Position numbers and translations under genes: made by a program. DNA of 64,000 nucleotides from Ignavibacteriota bacterium. Its GTDB lineage: Bacteria > Bacteroidota > Ignavibacteria > Ignavibacteriales > Melioribacteraceae. The stretch's first letter is position 1, and the number at the start of each line of letters is the position of its first letter. Positions 55,516 to 64,000 of the stretch are shown one piece after another. Location: the NCBI GenBank assembly GCA_016716225.1, contig JADJWT010000001.1, forward strand, positions 3,730,501 through 3,794,500. The letters are read 5' to 3'. The notes under the pieces are model-generated. The model was not told the DNA's origin and did no database searches. It worked only from the letters and a program-made list of their open reading frames with translations.

Positions 55516-56181
55516 TTGAGAGCTAATATTAAAATATTGATTTCAAAATTTTGCGTGGCTTTAATAATCATTTTTTTTGCAAATAAAATAAATATTGCAC
55601 AAACAAAATCATTTGAGGATGGTGTAATTTTTTTATCAAAATTTATTGCTTCGGAAGAATTTCAACTAAAAAACAATCCGGATTGTTTTTTAGTTGATAC
55701 ACTTTTTAAAAAAGCTGTTAATTTTTATGATGGAGATATTTCAGAAGCATTGCTGGCATTGACTTTCTCAACACTTCCATTTAATAAAATGCCGGTTACA
55801 ATTCCAATATTAAATTTAAAATTAGATTTAAAACTTCCAGCGGTGAATGAAGAATTATTCCAAATAAAAAAAGATAACCTACCGGGAATCATTTATTTTG
55901 ATTCAAATACTAAAGGAAATCAAGATAAGGATAAAGTTGCGCATTTTTTCGGGAATGCATTTCTTTCGTATAATATTTCCTATTTTAATTTATCCAAATT
56001 TTTAGGAATGTTTGTTGAAATGTTTGAATCAATCTTTAAAGTAAGTGGTGGAATTGATCCAAGAGATTTGCATACAAATTATTTAGGAGAATTTTTCGGT
56101 GAATCAATTAAGAAAAATAAAGAATTGGTTCCATCCGATTTTTTTAAGTTGTATTCTTTATTTTACTTTTCTTATAATTAG
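55516..56181 (+). CDS. Hypothetical exported protein
   Basis: The 221-residue product opens with a signal-like hydrophobic stretch (CVALIIIFFANKINIAQ). The frame starts at TTG with no strong ribosome binding site; a second TTG eight codons later is an alternative. The C-terminal half contains KDKVAHFFGNAFLSYNIS and GGIDPRDLHTNYLGEFFG, a pairing that faintly recalls small DUF2279/YfiM-like membrane proteins, but I cannot assign a family. It precedes a sigma-54 regulator by 30 bases on the same strand. Confidence 0.5.
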   Translation: MRANIKILISKFCVALIIIFFANKINIAQTKSFEDGVIFLSKFIASEEFQLKNNPDCFLVDTLFKKAVNFYDGDISEALLALTFSTLPFNKMPVTIPILNLKLDLKLPAVNEELFQIKKDNLPGIIYFDSNTKGNQDKDKVAHFFGNAFLSYNISYFNLSKFLGMFVEMFESIFKVSGGIDPRDLHTNYLGEFFGESIKKNKELVPSDFFKLYSLFYFSYN

Positions 56182-56211
56182 ATCATTATTTAATAACTTT
56201 CTTTTGAATAT

Positions 56212-57564
56212 ATGAAATCGATATTGATTATTGATGACGAAAAACAAATTTGCGAAAGTATCAGCATGATTCTTGAATACGAAAATTATTCTGTAGATTC
56301 CACAACAGATGTTAAAAACGGCATTAAAAAATTGGAATACAATTCCTACGATGCTCTTTTGTTAGATATTCAAATGCCGGAGATGACCGGATTTGAAGTT
56401 CTAAATTGGATTAAGGAAAATGAAATTGAAATTAGTACAATAATGATTTCAGCTCACAGCAATTTGGAAAACGCCATAAAAGCAACAAAACTTGGCGCTT
56501 TTGATTTTATTGAAAAACCGATTGAACGAGATAAACTTTTAATAAGTATTAGAAATGCAGTTGGAAAAACAAATCTTATAAAGGAAAATAAAAAGTTAAA
56601 AGAAAATTTATCTCAAGATGAAATTATTGTTGGCGAAAGTTCGCAAATAAAATCAGTAATTTCACTTATTGATCGAGTTGCAAAAACTGAATCTCGAGTT
56701 TTAATTACTGGAGAAAACGGAACCGGAAAAGAATTGGTTGCCAAAGCAATTCATAACAAAAGTGAAAGAGGAAATAAAGAATTAGTTGAAGTAAACTGCG
56801 CTGCAATTCCAAATGAACTAATTGAATCTGAATTATTTGGACATGAAAAAGGATCTTTTACCGGAGCTGCACAAAAAAGAATTGGTAAATTTGAATTGGC
56901 AGATGGAGGAACACTTTTTCTTGATGAAATTGGAGATATGAGTCTTCAAGCTCAAGCAAAAGTTTTACGTGCAATTGAAGAAGGTGTGATTGAAAGAGTC
57001 GGAGGAAATAATAAAATAAGTGTTGATGTACGAATAATTTCGGCAACAAATAAAGATTTGAAAAATGAAATTAAGGAAGGAAATTTCAGAGAAGATTTAT
57101 ACCATAGATTAAACGTAATTCCGCTAAAAGTACCATCTTTGCGGGAAAGAAAGGAAGATATTCCACTTTTGATAAATCACTTTTCTCAAAAAATTTGCAA
57201 ACAAAATAAATTTCCGAATAAAACTTTTTCTGAAGATGCAATTGAAGTATTAAGAAATTATGATTGGTCCGGAAATGTTCGTGAATTAAGAAATATTATT
57301 GAACGAATAATTATTATGATTTCATCAAATTCAATTTCCAAACAAGATGTAATTTCATTACTTCCCAATGTTGAAACTAAACATGAAGATTTTATAGATA
57401 TTTCAAATTCGTTTCAAGAGTTTAAAGAAAAAGCTGAAAAAGTATTTATACAAAAACAGTTGGAAATTAATAATTGGAATATTAGTAAAACAGCAGAAAT
57501 TTTGGATATTCAAAGAAGTCATCTATATAATAAAATGAAAAAGTACGGAATTAATAAAGACTAA
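56212..57564 (+). CDS. Sigma-54-dependent response regulator, NtrC family
   Basis: The 450-residue regulator has three domains: a receiver (residues about 1-120) with phospho-acceptor Asp52 in DALLLDIQMPEMTG, an AAA+ domain with Walker A GENGTGKELVAKA, the sigma-54 loop GSFTGA and the Walker B LFLDEIGDM, and a C-terminal Fis-type helix-turn-helix (NISKTAEILDIQRSHLYNKMKKYGI). It activates sigma-54 promoters. No cognate histidine kinase is adjacent, so its signal is unknown. Confidence 0.95.
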   Translation: MKSILIIDDEKQICESISMILEYENYSVDSTTDVKNGIKKLEYNSYDALLLDIQMPEMTGFEVLNWIKENEIEISTIMISAHSNLENAIKATKLGAFDFIEKPIERDKLLISIRNAVGKTNLIKENKKLKENLSQDEIIVGESSQIKSVISLIDRVAKTESRVLITGENGTGKELVAKAIHNKSERGNKELVEVNCAAIPNELIESELFGHEKGSFTGAAQKRIGKFELADGGTLFLDEIGDMSLQAQAKVLRAIEEGVIERVGGNNKISVDVRIISATNKDLKNEIKEGNFREDLYHRLNVIPLKVPSLRERKEDIPLLINHFSQKICKQNKFPNKTFSEDAIEVLRNYDWSGNVRELRNIIERIIIMISSNSISKQDVISLLPNVETKHEDFIDISNSFQEFKEKAEKVFIQKQLEINNWNISKTAEILDIQRSHLYNKMKKYGINKD

Positions 57565-57579
57565 ATTCTGGAGCAAGTA

Positions 57580-57924
57580 ATGAGCACAATTTTCACAAAA
57601 ATAATAAATAAAGAAATTCCCGCAAATATTGTTTACGAAACAGAAAATATTTTAGCATTTAGGGATATAAATCCCCAAGCTCCGGTGCACATATTAATTA
57701 TTCCTAAAATTGAAATACCAAAAGTTACAGATGTAAAAAGTGCGGAGCACGCAATACTTTTAGGAGAAATGTTTGATGCAGCAAATATTATTGCAAAAAA
57801 AGAAGAAATTATGGAAGATGGATTTAGATTAGTTTTTAATTGTGGAAATAATGGTGGTCAAGAAGTTTACCATTTACATCTGCATTTATTAGGCGGAAGA
57901 AAAATGAATTGGCCTCCGGGATAA
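57580..57924 (+). CDS. HIT family nucleotide-binding protein (HINT type)
   Basis: The 114-residue protein has the typical HINT chain MSTIFTKIINKEIPANIVYE, ALRDINPQAPVH-like AFRDINPQAPVHILIIPK, and the catalytic HIT motif EVYHLHLHLLGGRKM, ending in WPPG. Members hydrolyse phosphoramidates such as AMP-lysine. It follows the regulator gene by 15 bases with GGAGC before its ATG. Confidence 0.95.
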   Translation: MSTIFTKIINKEIPANIVYETENILAFRDINPQAPVHILIIPKIEIPKVTDVKSAEHAILLGEMFDAANIIAKKEEIMEDGFRLVFNCGNNGGQEVYHLHLHLLGGRKMNWPPG

Positions 57925-57950
57925 AAGATCTTTTAAAAAATATTTAATTT

Positions 57951-59228
57951 CTATTTTATTGCTTTAAACCCAATATCACTTCTAAAATATATCCTATCAA
58001 ATTTAACTTTATCTAAAGCTACATAACCTATTTCTTTACAATATTTTAAGTTGTTTTGATTATTAAATGAAACAATATTTAATACTCTCCCACCGGATGT
58101 TAAAATTTTTCCATTTTGTAGTATTGTTCCAGCATGAATTATTTTAATATTATCATCAAACTTTTCATCTAATCCGAATATTTCAAATCCTTTTTCATAA
58201 TTATCGGGATATCCACCGGAAGCGACAACAATGCACATTGCACTTCCTCCGTTATAATTTACAATTTCCTTATCAACCTTTCCCTTAGCAGTAGAGTATA
58301 AAAGTCCAAGAAAATCTCCATCTATTAGTTGTAAAACTGCTTGAGTTTCCGGATCACCAAATCTACAATTGAACTCAATTACTTTAATTCCGTTTATTGT
58401 ATTTATAAGACCGCAATATAAACAACCATTAAATTTTGAATCTGCTTCTTCTAATCCTTTTAAAATTGGAATAATAACTTTTTCTTTAATTTCATTCTCT
58501 AATTTTTCGTCAAAAAAACCTACTGGTGAATATGCTCCCATTCCACCGGTATTTTTTCCCGTATCACCATCTCCAATTCTCTTATGATCTTGAGCCGGAG
58601 GAAGAATAACAAATTCACTTCCATCGGTAATAACGAAAACAGATAATTCTTCTCCCTCTAAAAATTCCTCTATTACAACTGTGTTTCCGGCATTTCCAAA
58701 GACTAATTTTTCCATAATATCAATTATATTTTTTTTTGCATAAACGAAATTTTCAGCAATTATCACACCTTTTCCGGCGGCTAACCCAGAAGCCTTAATA
58801 ACAATTGGGAAATTTCCGTTTTCAAGAAAATGAATTGCTTCATCCATTTCAGATTTATGAAATATCTTAAATTTAGCAGTTGGAACATTCTTCACCATCA
58901 TCAAATCTTTGGCAAAAGATTTATCTCCTTCAATTCTTGCAGCATTTTTACTTGGACCAAAAACATTTATTCCTGAATTTCTTAAATCATCTGCGATTCC
59001 ATTTACAAGCGGTTGTTCCGGTCCGACAATTACCAATTTAATATCCTTTTGTGAACAAAAATTTATTACAGTTTGATGATCTAGCAAATCCAAATTTACA
59101 TTTTCACCAATTTTCCTAGTGCCACCATTTCCCGGAGCAAAGAAAATATTTGATTTATTGTTTTGTTCGAAAATTTTTAATCCAATTGCGTGTTCTCTTC
59201 CGCCGGATCCAATAATTAATATATTCAT
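57951..59228 (-). CDS. purD: Phosphoribosylamine-glycine ligase
   Basis: PurD makes glycinamide ribonucleotide in purine synthesis. The 425-residue protein has the N-terminal MNILIIGSGGREHAIGLKI, the ATP-grasp stretch FPIVIKASGLAAGKGVIIAE, RIGDGDTGKNTGGMGAYSP, and the C-terminal EFNCRFGDPETQAVL. All key motifs are present. The start codon overlaps the stop of the glycosyltransferase gene by one base. Confidence 0.97.
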   Translation of the reverse strand: MNILIIGSGGREHAIGLKIFEQNNKSNIFFAPGNGGTRKIGENVNLDLLDHQTVINFCSQKDIKLVIVGPEQPLVNGIADDLRNSGINVFGPSKNAARIEGDKSFAKDLMMVKNVPTAKFKIFHKSEMDEAIHFLENGNFPIVIKASGLAAGKGVIIAENFVYAKKNIIDIMEKLVFGNAGNTVVIEEFLEGEELSVFVITDGSEFVILPPAQDHKRIGDGDTGKNTGGMGAYSPVGFFDEKLENEIKEKVIIPILKGLEEADSKFNGCLYCGLINTINGIKVIEFNCRFGDPETQAVLQLIDGDFLGLLYSTAKGKVDKEIVNYNGGSAMCIVVASGGYPDNYEKGFEIFGLDEKFDDNIKIIHAGTILQNGKILTSGGRVLNIVSFNNQNNLKYCKEIGYVALDKVKFDRIYFRSDIGFKAIK

Positions 59229-60508
59229 TATTCTGTTTTTAAATAAAATTGAAAAATTTTTACTAATTGTTCTGTTAATTTTACTCTATCAAACTTATCA
59301 ATAAATTCTTCGTCGGGTTTGGGAAGTATTTTTTCAACAAATAAATCATGACTTTTTATTAGCACATTTTTAATTTCTTCAATATTTTGTGGTTCCGTAA
59401 CAAAAGAAGCTCCATATTCCAAAATTAGACTTTTAGATATTCCTTCTGGTAAATTTGCAATTATTGGCTTTTTTGTAGCAAAATATTCAAATATTTTACC
59501 TGGTGTTACATTATACATTCTGTTTCCTTTTGGCAGCATTATCCATAAAATATCACTTGAGATAATTCTGCTAAGTGTTTCCAAATGAGTAAGATAACCG
59601 ATTTCTTTTACAAATTTTTCTAATTTTAATTTTTCAACTAATTTTTGATTTTCTCTTTTAAATTGTCCAATAAAATGAATTTCTATATTAGCTGCAATAT
59701 CCGGCTGATCAATTGTTAATTTCTTAAAAGCTTGAAGTAAATACTTGGGTGTTATTCCTTCATAAAAGGATCCCGAGTATAATATTATCATTTTCTCAGT
59801 TTCCCTAGGGAAAGGATGAATCTTTGCAAAATCATCCGGATCGAAACCGTGAGGAATTATATCAATATCCCTAAATTTAAGAAAAGGATAATTTATTAAT
59901 AACTCTTCTTTAATGTTTCTATTTACTGCAATTATTCTATCAGTTTTTCTTAAAACTTTGTCTTCAAATATTTTATGTAAATATCTGTGTAACGGAGTTG
60001 GATAAAATCTATATTGATTTGTAAGCCAAGCATCTCTATAATCAACAATTATTGGAATATCAAATTTTGCTTTTAATTTTGAAAAAGTCACTGCAGATGA
60101 AAATGGTGGTATTGTAATAAAAATAGCATCAAATTTTTCTTCTTTTAATATTTTTCTAGCAAATTTTGCTGATTTTTTTGCCCAAAATATTTTATTATCC
60201 GGAATAAAAAAAGTTTTGCTTATTCTTGCAAAAAGTCCTTGAATAAACGACGATGGCATCTTTACTGTATTTTTTTTAACAAATAAAGAAGCAGGGGTTA
60301 TTGATTCCGTTCTTAGTATTCTAACATTTGAATTTTCGGCTTCTTTTAATAAGGATTCATCATGTGCAAAGTAACTAATTTTTCCAGTTGTAATTACTGT
60401 TGGCTGCCAATTAAATTGTGTAAAGTATTTTGTAAATTTTAATGTACGTTGAACACCGCTTAAGCCCAAAGGTGGAAAATAATATGCAATAACAAGAACC
60501 TTAAACAT
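59228..60508 (-). CDS. Glycosyltransferase family 4-like protein
   Basis: The 426-residue protein begins KVLVIAYYFPPLGLSGVQRTLKF, the acceptor-side signature of GT4 glycosyltransferases, and has the C-terminal GT-B donor half with IILYSGSFYEGITPKYLLQAF and TPGKIFEYFATKKPIIANLPEG. It probably builds a cell-surface polysaccharide. It sits between guaB and purD, seven bases after guaB, with no polysaccharide gene nearby. Confidence 0.85.
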   Translation of the reverse strand: MFKVLVIAYYFPPLGLSGVQRTLKFTKYFTQFNWQPTVITTGKISYFAHDESLLKEAENSNVRILRTESITPASLFVKKNTVKMPSSFIQGLFARISKTFFIPDNKIFWAKKSAKFARKILKEEKFDAIFITIPPFSSAVTFSKLKAKFDIPIIVDYRDAWLTNQYRFYPTPLHRYLHKIFEDKVLRKTDRIIAVNRNIKEELLINYPFLKFRDIDIIPHGFDPDDFAKIHPFPRETEKMIILYSGSFYEGITPKYLLQAFKKLTIDQPDIAANIEIHFIGQFKRENQKLVEKLKLEKFVKEIGYLTHLETLSRIISSDILWIMLPKGNRMYNVTPGKIFEYFATKKPIIANLPEGISKSLILEYGASFVTEPQNIEEIKNVLIKSHDLFVEKILPKPDEEFIDKFDRVKLTEQLVKIFQFYLKTE

Positions 60509-60515
60509 ATTTTAT

Positions 60516-61982
60516 CTATGAATGATAATTTGGAGATTCTTTCGTAATAATTACATCATGCGGATGACTTTCTCTTAATCCAGATGTAGAAATTTTTACA
60601 AATTTAGCATTTTTCTTAAAATCTTCAATAGTTCGTGCTCCGCAATATCCCATTGATGCTCTTAATCCACCAACAAATTGATATATTGTATCAGCAAGCG
60701 ATCCCTTAAACGGAACTCTTCCTTCAACTCCTTCGGGAACAAGTTTTTTAATATCATCTTCCATATCTTGAAAATATCTGTCTTTACTTCCGTGTTTCAT
60801 TGCGCCAATTGAACCCATTCCTCTATACATTTTGAAACTTCTTCCTTCAAATAAAATTTTCTCTCCAGGAGTTTCATCAACTCCGGCAAACATCCCTCCC
60901 ATCATAACCGTATCCGCTCCAGCTGCAATTACTTTAGCCACATCACCTGTTTGTTTAACTCCGCCATCAGCAATTACTGGAATTCCGGTTCCTTCAAGAG
61001 CTCTAGCAACTTCAAAAACTGCACTAACTTGTGGAACACCAACACCAGCTATTATTCTTGTTGTACAAATTGATCCGGCACCAATTCCTACTTTTACTGC
61101 ATCTACTCCAATTTCTACCAATTCTAGAGCAGCTTCTTTTGTTACAATATTTCCGGCAATTAATTGTATTTCGGGATAAGTATTTTTTATTTTTTTTACT
61201 GTTTTCAAAACTCCCTCCGAATGACCATGTGCAGTATCTACAACAATTACATCAACATTTGCTTTTATTAAAGCATCTACTCTCTGCATTGTATCTGATG
61301 AAACGCTCACAGCAGCACCCACTCTTAATCTTCCTAAATCATCTTTACATGCATTTGGATGTTTTTTCTTTTTCGAAATGTCTTTAAATGTAATTAATCC
61401 TTTCAAAATTCCATTTTCATCAACAACCGGAAGTTTTTCTACTTTATATTTTTGCAGTAACTTTTCAGCTTGATCAAGAGTAGTTCCCAATGGAGCAGTT
61501 CGCAAATTATTTTTGGTCATAATTTCCGAAATTTTAAGATTTAAATTTGGTTCAAATCTCAAATCTCTATTTGTTAAAATTCCAATTAATTTATTGATGT
61601 CATCAACAATTGGAATTCCGCTAATATGATATTTTTCCATCAATATTGTTGCGTCACCAACTGTTTTATCGGCTTGTAAAGTTATCGGATTTGTAATCAT
61701 TCCGCTTTCTGATCTTTTAACTTTATCAACTTCCTCAGCTTGTTTTTCAATACTCATATTTTTATGAATAATTCCAATTCCGCCTTGAGCCGCCATAGCA
61801 ATTGCCATTTTGGATTCCGTTACCGTATCCATTGCTGCGGAAAGAAACGGAAGATTTAGTTTAATCTTTTTGGTAAGCATTGATTCTAAATTTGTTTCTC
61901 TTGGTAATACATTTGATTTTGCCGGAATTAATAAAAGATCGTCAAATGTTAATCCTTCAAATAATATTTTATCGATGTGCAT
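60516..61982 (-). CDS. guaB: Inosine-5'-monophosphate dehydrogenase
   Basis: GuaB oxidises IMP to XMP, the committed step to GTP. The 488-residue protein has the catalytic barrel with the active-site Cys loop VGIGAGSICTTRIIAGVGVPQ split by an inserted pair of CBS domains (about residues 95-200: TNPITLQADKTVGDA, LPVVDENGILKGLITFKDI). The flap region MYRGMGSIGAM and PEGVEGRVPFKG are present. Two purine genes (guaB, purD) lie close on the same strand. Confidence 0.97.
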   Translation of the reverse strand: MHIDKILFEGLTFDDLLLIPAKSNVLPRETNLESMLTKKIKLNLPFLSAAMDTVTESKMAIAMAAQGGIGIIHKNMSIEKQAEEVDKVKRSESGMITNPITLQADKTVGDATILMEKYHISGIPIVDDINKLIGILTNRDLRFEPNLNLKISEIMTKNNLRTAPLGTTLDQAEKLLQKYKVEKLPVVDENGILKGLITFKDISKKKKHPNACKDDLGRLRVGAAVSVSSDTMQRVDALIKANVDVIVVDTAHGHSEGVLKTVKKIKNTYPEIQLIAGNIVTKEAALELVEIGVDAVKVGIGAGSICTTRIIAGVGVPQVSAVFEVARALEGTGIPVIADGGVKQTGDVAKVIAAGADTVMMGGMFAGVDETPGEKILFEGRSFKMYRGMGSIGAMKHGSKDRYFQDMEDDIKKLVPEGVEGRVPFKGSLADTIYQFVGGLRASMGYCGARTIEDFKKNAKFVKISTSGLRESHPHDVIITKESPNYHS

Positions 61983-62017
61983 ACAATTTTTCCAAAATTT
62001 ATAAAATAATTTTAACT

Positions 62018-63187
62018 TTATCCAAAAGCAGAAATTCCAGTAATATCTTCACCAATAATTAACGTGTGCATTTCATGTGTGCCTTCATATGTTTTTACAC
62101 TTTCTAAATTCGCAGAATGACGCATGACAGGATATTCATCTAAAATTCCATTTGCGCCAAGAATTTCTCTTGAAATTCTCGCTGCATTTAAGGCAACTTC
62201 ACAATTATTTCTTTTAGCCATAGAAATTTGTGTATGTTTTACTTTTCCTTCGTCTTTCAGTTTTGCCAATCTATAATTTAATAATTGAGCTTTTGTAATT
62301 TCAGTAAGAATATCTGCTAATTTTTTTTGAGTTAATTGATAGCCGGCAATTGGTTTTGAAAATTGAATTCTTGATTTTGCATAATTTAACGCCGATTCAT
62401 AAACTGCCATCATTGCACCAACAACTCCCCAAGCAATTCCAAATCTTGCTTGATTCAAACACATTAACGGAGATTTTAATCCATTTGAATTTGGAAGCAA
62501 ATTTTCTTCCGGAACAAAAACATCTTGAAAAATTAATTCTGAAGTAATAGAAGCTCGAAGTGAATGTTTGCCTTTCATTTCGGGAGCAGAAAATCCATTA
62601 AAATTTTTCTCGACCAAAAATCCTTTTATTACTCCATCTAACTTTGCCCAAACAACTGCAACATCTGCTAAAGTTCCATTTGTAATCCACATTTTAGCGC
62701 CATTTAATATATATCCTCCATCAACTTTTTTTGCGTTTGTAATCATTCCACCGGGGTTTGAACCAAAATCCGGTTCGGTCAATCCGAAACATCCTATTTT
62801 CTCTCCGGCAGATAATTTAGGTAGCCATTTATTTTTTTGATCTTCGCTTCCAAAAGTAAATATTGGATACATAACCAAACTACTTTGCACAGATGCAAAG
62901 CTTCGTAAACCGCTATCTCCTCTTTCAAGTTCTTGCATTGCCAAACCAGAAGAAATATTATTGAGATTTGCGCATCCAAAATCTTCGGGTAGTGTAATTC
63001 CGAAAACTCCCAATTCACCAAGCTGCGGAATTAATTCCATTGGAAAAGTTGAATTTTGATAATGATTTTCAATTATTGGAATTACTTTTTCATCAACAAA
63101 TTCTCGAACAGAATTTTGAACCAATTTCTCTTCTTCTGTTAGTAAATCTTGAATATTGTAATAATCAACTCCAACAAATTTATTCAT
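62018..63187 (-). CDS. Acyl-CoA dehydrogenase, glutaryl-CoA dehydrogenase-like
   Basis: The 389-residue FAD enzyme has the acyl-CoA dehydrogenase fold: CFGLTEPDFGSNPGGM, MWITNGTLADVAVVWAKL and, near the C-terminus, the catalytic Glu in KTYEGTHEMHTLIIGEDITGISAFG. That ending, YEGTHD/E-x-H-x-LI-x-G-x2-ITG, is closest to glutaryl-CoA dehydrogenase. Whether it also decarboxylates cannot be told from sequence by eye. The start overlaps recX by eight bases. Confidence 0.9.
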   Translation of the reverse strand: MNKFVGVDYYNIQDLLTEEEKLVQNSVREFVDEKVIPIIENHYQNSTFPMELIPQLGELGVFGITLPEDFGCANLNNISSGLAMQELERGDSGLRSFASVQSSLVMYPIFTFGSEDQKNKWLPKLSAGEKIGCFGLTEPDFGSNPGGMITNAKKVDGGYILNGAKMWITNGTLADVAVVWAKLDGVIKGFLVEKNFNGFSAPEMKGKHSLRASITSELIFQDVFVPEENLLPNSNGLKSPLMCLNQARFGIAWGVVGAMMAVYESALNYAKSRIQFSKPIAGYQLTQKKLADILTEITKAQLLNYRLAKLKDEGKVKHTQISMAKRNNCEVALNAARISREILGANGILDEYPVMRHSANLESVKTYEGTHEMHTLIIGEDITGISAFG

Positions 63188-63809
63188 AACCTTCTTTCAT
63201 AATTCTTGAAATTGTTTTTCCAATAATATCAGTTGTAAATCCTTTATTAACTAAATGAGCAAATAATTTCTGTTTTATCTGAATATTTGAATTGTTTTTT
63301 TCATTAAGAGAATTAAACTTTTTAACAGCAATTTCCATTGCCGAATTTAAGGAAATTTCATCATCTAGAAAATTCTTGCTTACTTCATTTATTATTTCTC
63401 GTTTAACACCTTTTTTAAATAATTCTGATATAATTTTATTGATACCTTTTTTCTTCCTCATTTGATACTGAAAATATGATTCGGTAAAAAATTTATCATT
63501 AAGAAAACCAGAATTTTCCAACTCAATTAATACATTTTCTATAAGAATTTTATCAAAACCTTTTTTCAAAAGTTTCATTTTCAATTCATAATTGCTGTGG
63601 TTTCTTAATCCTAAATATCTAAAAGAACTCTGTTTAATTTGATAAATACTTGTTTGATGTTTTAATTTTGAAAATTCATCTTCAGAAATTTCATTATCAA
63701 CGTAAAGATTATTTTTTACAAATAATTCATATGGAATTTTAAATATTTCATTATTATCAAAAAGAACGTTTACCCAATTTCCCTTTTTAGAAATTTCAGA
63801 AACAATCAT
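63180..63809 (-). CDS. recX: Recombination regulatory protein RecX
   Basis: RecX binds RecA filaments and limits recombination. The 209-residue protein has the helical repeats of the family: FRYLGLRNHSNYELKMKLLKKGF, ENSGFLNDKFFTESYFQYQ and a C-terminal repeat HLVNKGFTTDIIGKTI. Its ATG overlaps the recA stop in a TAATG junction, the usual recA-recX coupling. Confidence 0.92.
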   Translation of the reverse strand: MIVSEISKKGNWVNVLFDNNEIFKIPYELFVKNNLYVDNEISEDEFSKLKHQTSIYQIKQSSFRYLGLRNHSNYELKMKLLKKGFDKILIENVLIELENSGFLNDKFFTESYFQYQMRKKKGINKIISELFKKGVKREIINEVSKNFLDDEISLNSAMEIAVKKFNSLNEKNNSNIQIKQKLFAHLVNKGFTTDIIGKTISRIMKEGYE

Positions 63810-64000
63810 TACTTTTTAGATTTTTCTTCCACAACTTCTTTTTGTTCTTGAGGCAACATACCCAATTTAACTTTTACATCTTTCTCTAAATTTGCCATTA
63901 AAGTAGGATTTTCTCTTAATTGTTGTCTAAATTGTTCTCTTCCTTGAAATCTTTCTTCACCGAAAGTAAACCATGCTCCGCCTTTTTTAATAACACCGTG
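63809..64000 (-). CDS. recA: RecA recombinase, C-terminal part (runs off the window)
   Basis: The frame enters from the right edge and encodes the last 63 residues: GAWFTFGEERFQGREQFRQQLRE-type sequence followed by a charged tail ending in EEKSKK. GAWF-x-x-GEER is characteristic of RecA just before its acidic tail. The rest of the gene lies outside. The stop overlaps recX by one base. Confidence 0.92.
   Translation of the reverse strand, partial: HGVIKKGGAWFTFGEERFQGREQFRQQLRENPTLMANLEKDVKVKLGMLPQEQKEVVEEKSKK

Noticed and set aside
57922..57935. Perfect palindrome TAAAAGATCTTTTA at the end of the HIT gene as a terminator
   Set aside because: With a minimal loop the stem is only five A-T pairs, and the following bases are A and not T on the plus strand. 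Weak.
61031..61387. 118-residue frame antisense to guaB
   Set aside because: Leucine- and glutamine-rich shadow of the IMP dehydrogenase gene; no ribosome binding site.
1..64000. tRNA genes, CRISPR arrays, insertion sequences, toxin-antitoxin pairs or phage defence systems
   Set aside because: I scanned for T-loop-like GGTTCRA sequences, regular repeats, transposase-like frames and defence-type domains by eye and saw none.

Overview
The window is strongly AT-rich (roughly 30% G+C by eye) and densely packed, with no gene-free stretch longer than about 220 bases. It looks like chromosomal DNA of a free-living, aerobically respiring member of the Ignavibacteria or a close relative in the Bacteroidota/Chlorobiota group. 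The signs are an alternative complex III (Act) operon joined to an A2-type cytochrome c oxidase, a secreted protein with the YPNPFNPST-type C-terminal sorting signal of the type IX secretion system, Tat-targeted redox proteins, several outer-membrane barrel proteins, and E. coli-like housekeeping genes with AGGAG ribosome binding sites. No tRNA, rRNA, CRISPR array, insertion sequence or phage gene was seen.

Layout. 1-1933 (minus): the start of a phosphoglyceromutase-like metalloenzyme, dtd and prmC. 1999-17928 (minus): a respiratory block. In transcription order it reads actA, a 55-residue twin-arginine protein, actB, actC, a fused actDE, actF, a membrane cytochrome c, a polytopic membrane protein, sco, coxA, coxC, coxD, coxB, ctaB, and a second copy of the polytopic protein carrying a C-terminal cytochrome c domain. 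Quinol electrons should enter through Act, pass over c-type hemes and reach the aa3-type oxidase. 18080-26923 (minus): polyprenyl diphosphate synthase, tatC, glyA, a TPR protein, an outer-membrane protein, a lipoprotein, gmhB and glgA. 27035-30699 (plus): hutI, a NamZ-like muramidase and a type IX cargo protein. 30765-41933 (mostly minus): a LysM lytic transglycosylase, a set of envelope proteins including a protease-propeller-Omp85 fusion, then ptsI, ptsH and a short-chain prenyl synthase. 42152-50853: an alpha-glycoside locus with two related sugar transporters, a GH36-like enzyme, a GH13 enzyme and a zinc-protease-like protein. 50947-57924 (mostly plus): smpB, tyrS, a FapA-like protein, a methyltransferase (minus), a sigma-54 response regulator and a HIT protein. 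57951-64000 (minus): purD, a glycosyltransferase, guaB, an acyl-CoA dehydrogenase, recX and the end of recA.

The most striking observation is that four otherwise well-conserved genes (actF, the cytochrome c after it, tatC and a sugar transporter) are each broken by a one-base shift at a short run of A in the coding strand. In each case restoring one base (or removing one in tatC) gives an unbroken protein of normal length. Either the assembly has homopolymer errors, or the organism tolerates such shifts by transcriptional slippage. Other points worth checking are the twin membrane proteins flanking the oxidase genes, the tiny twin-arginine protein inside the act operon, the actD-actE fusion, and the metalloprotease-TolB-Omp85 fusion.
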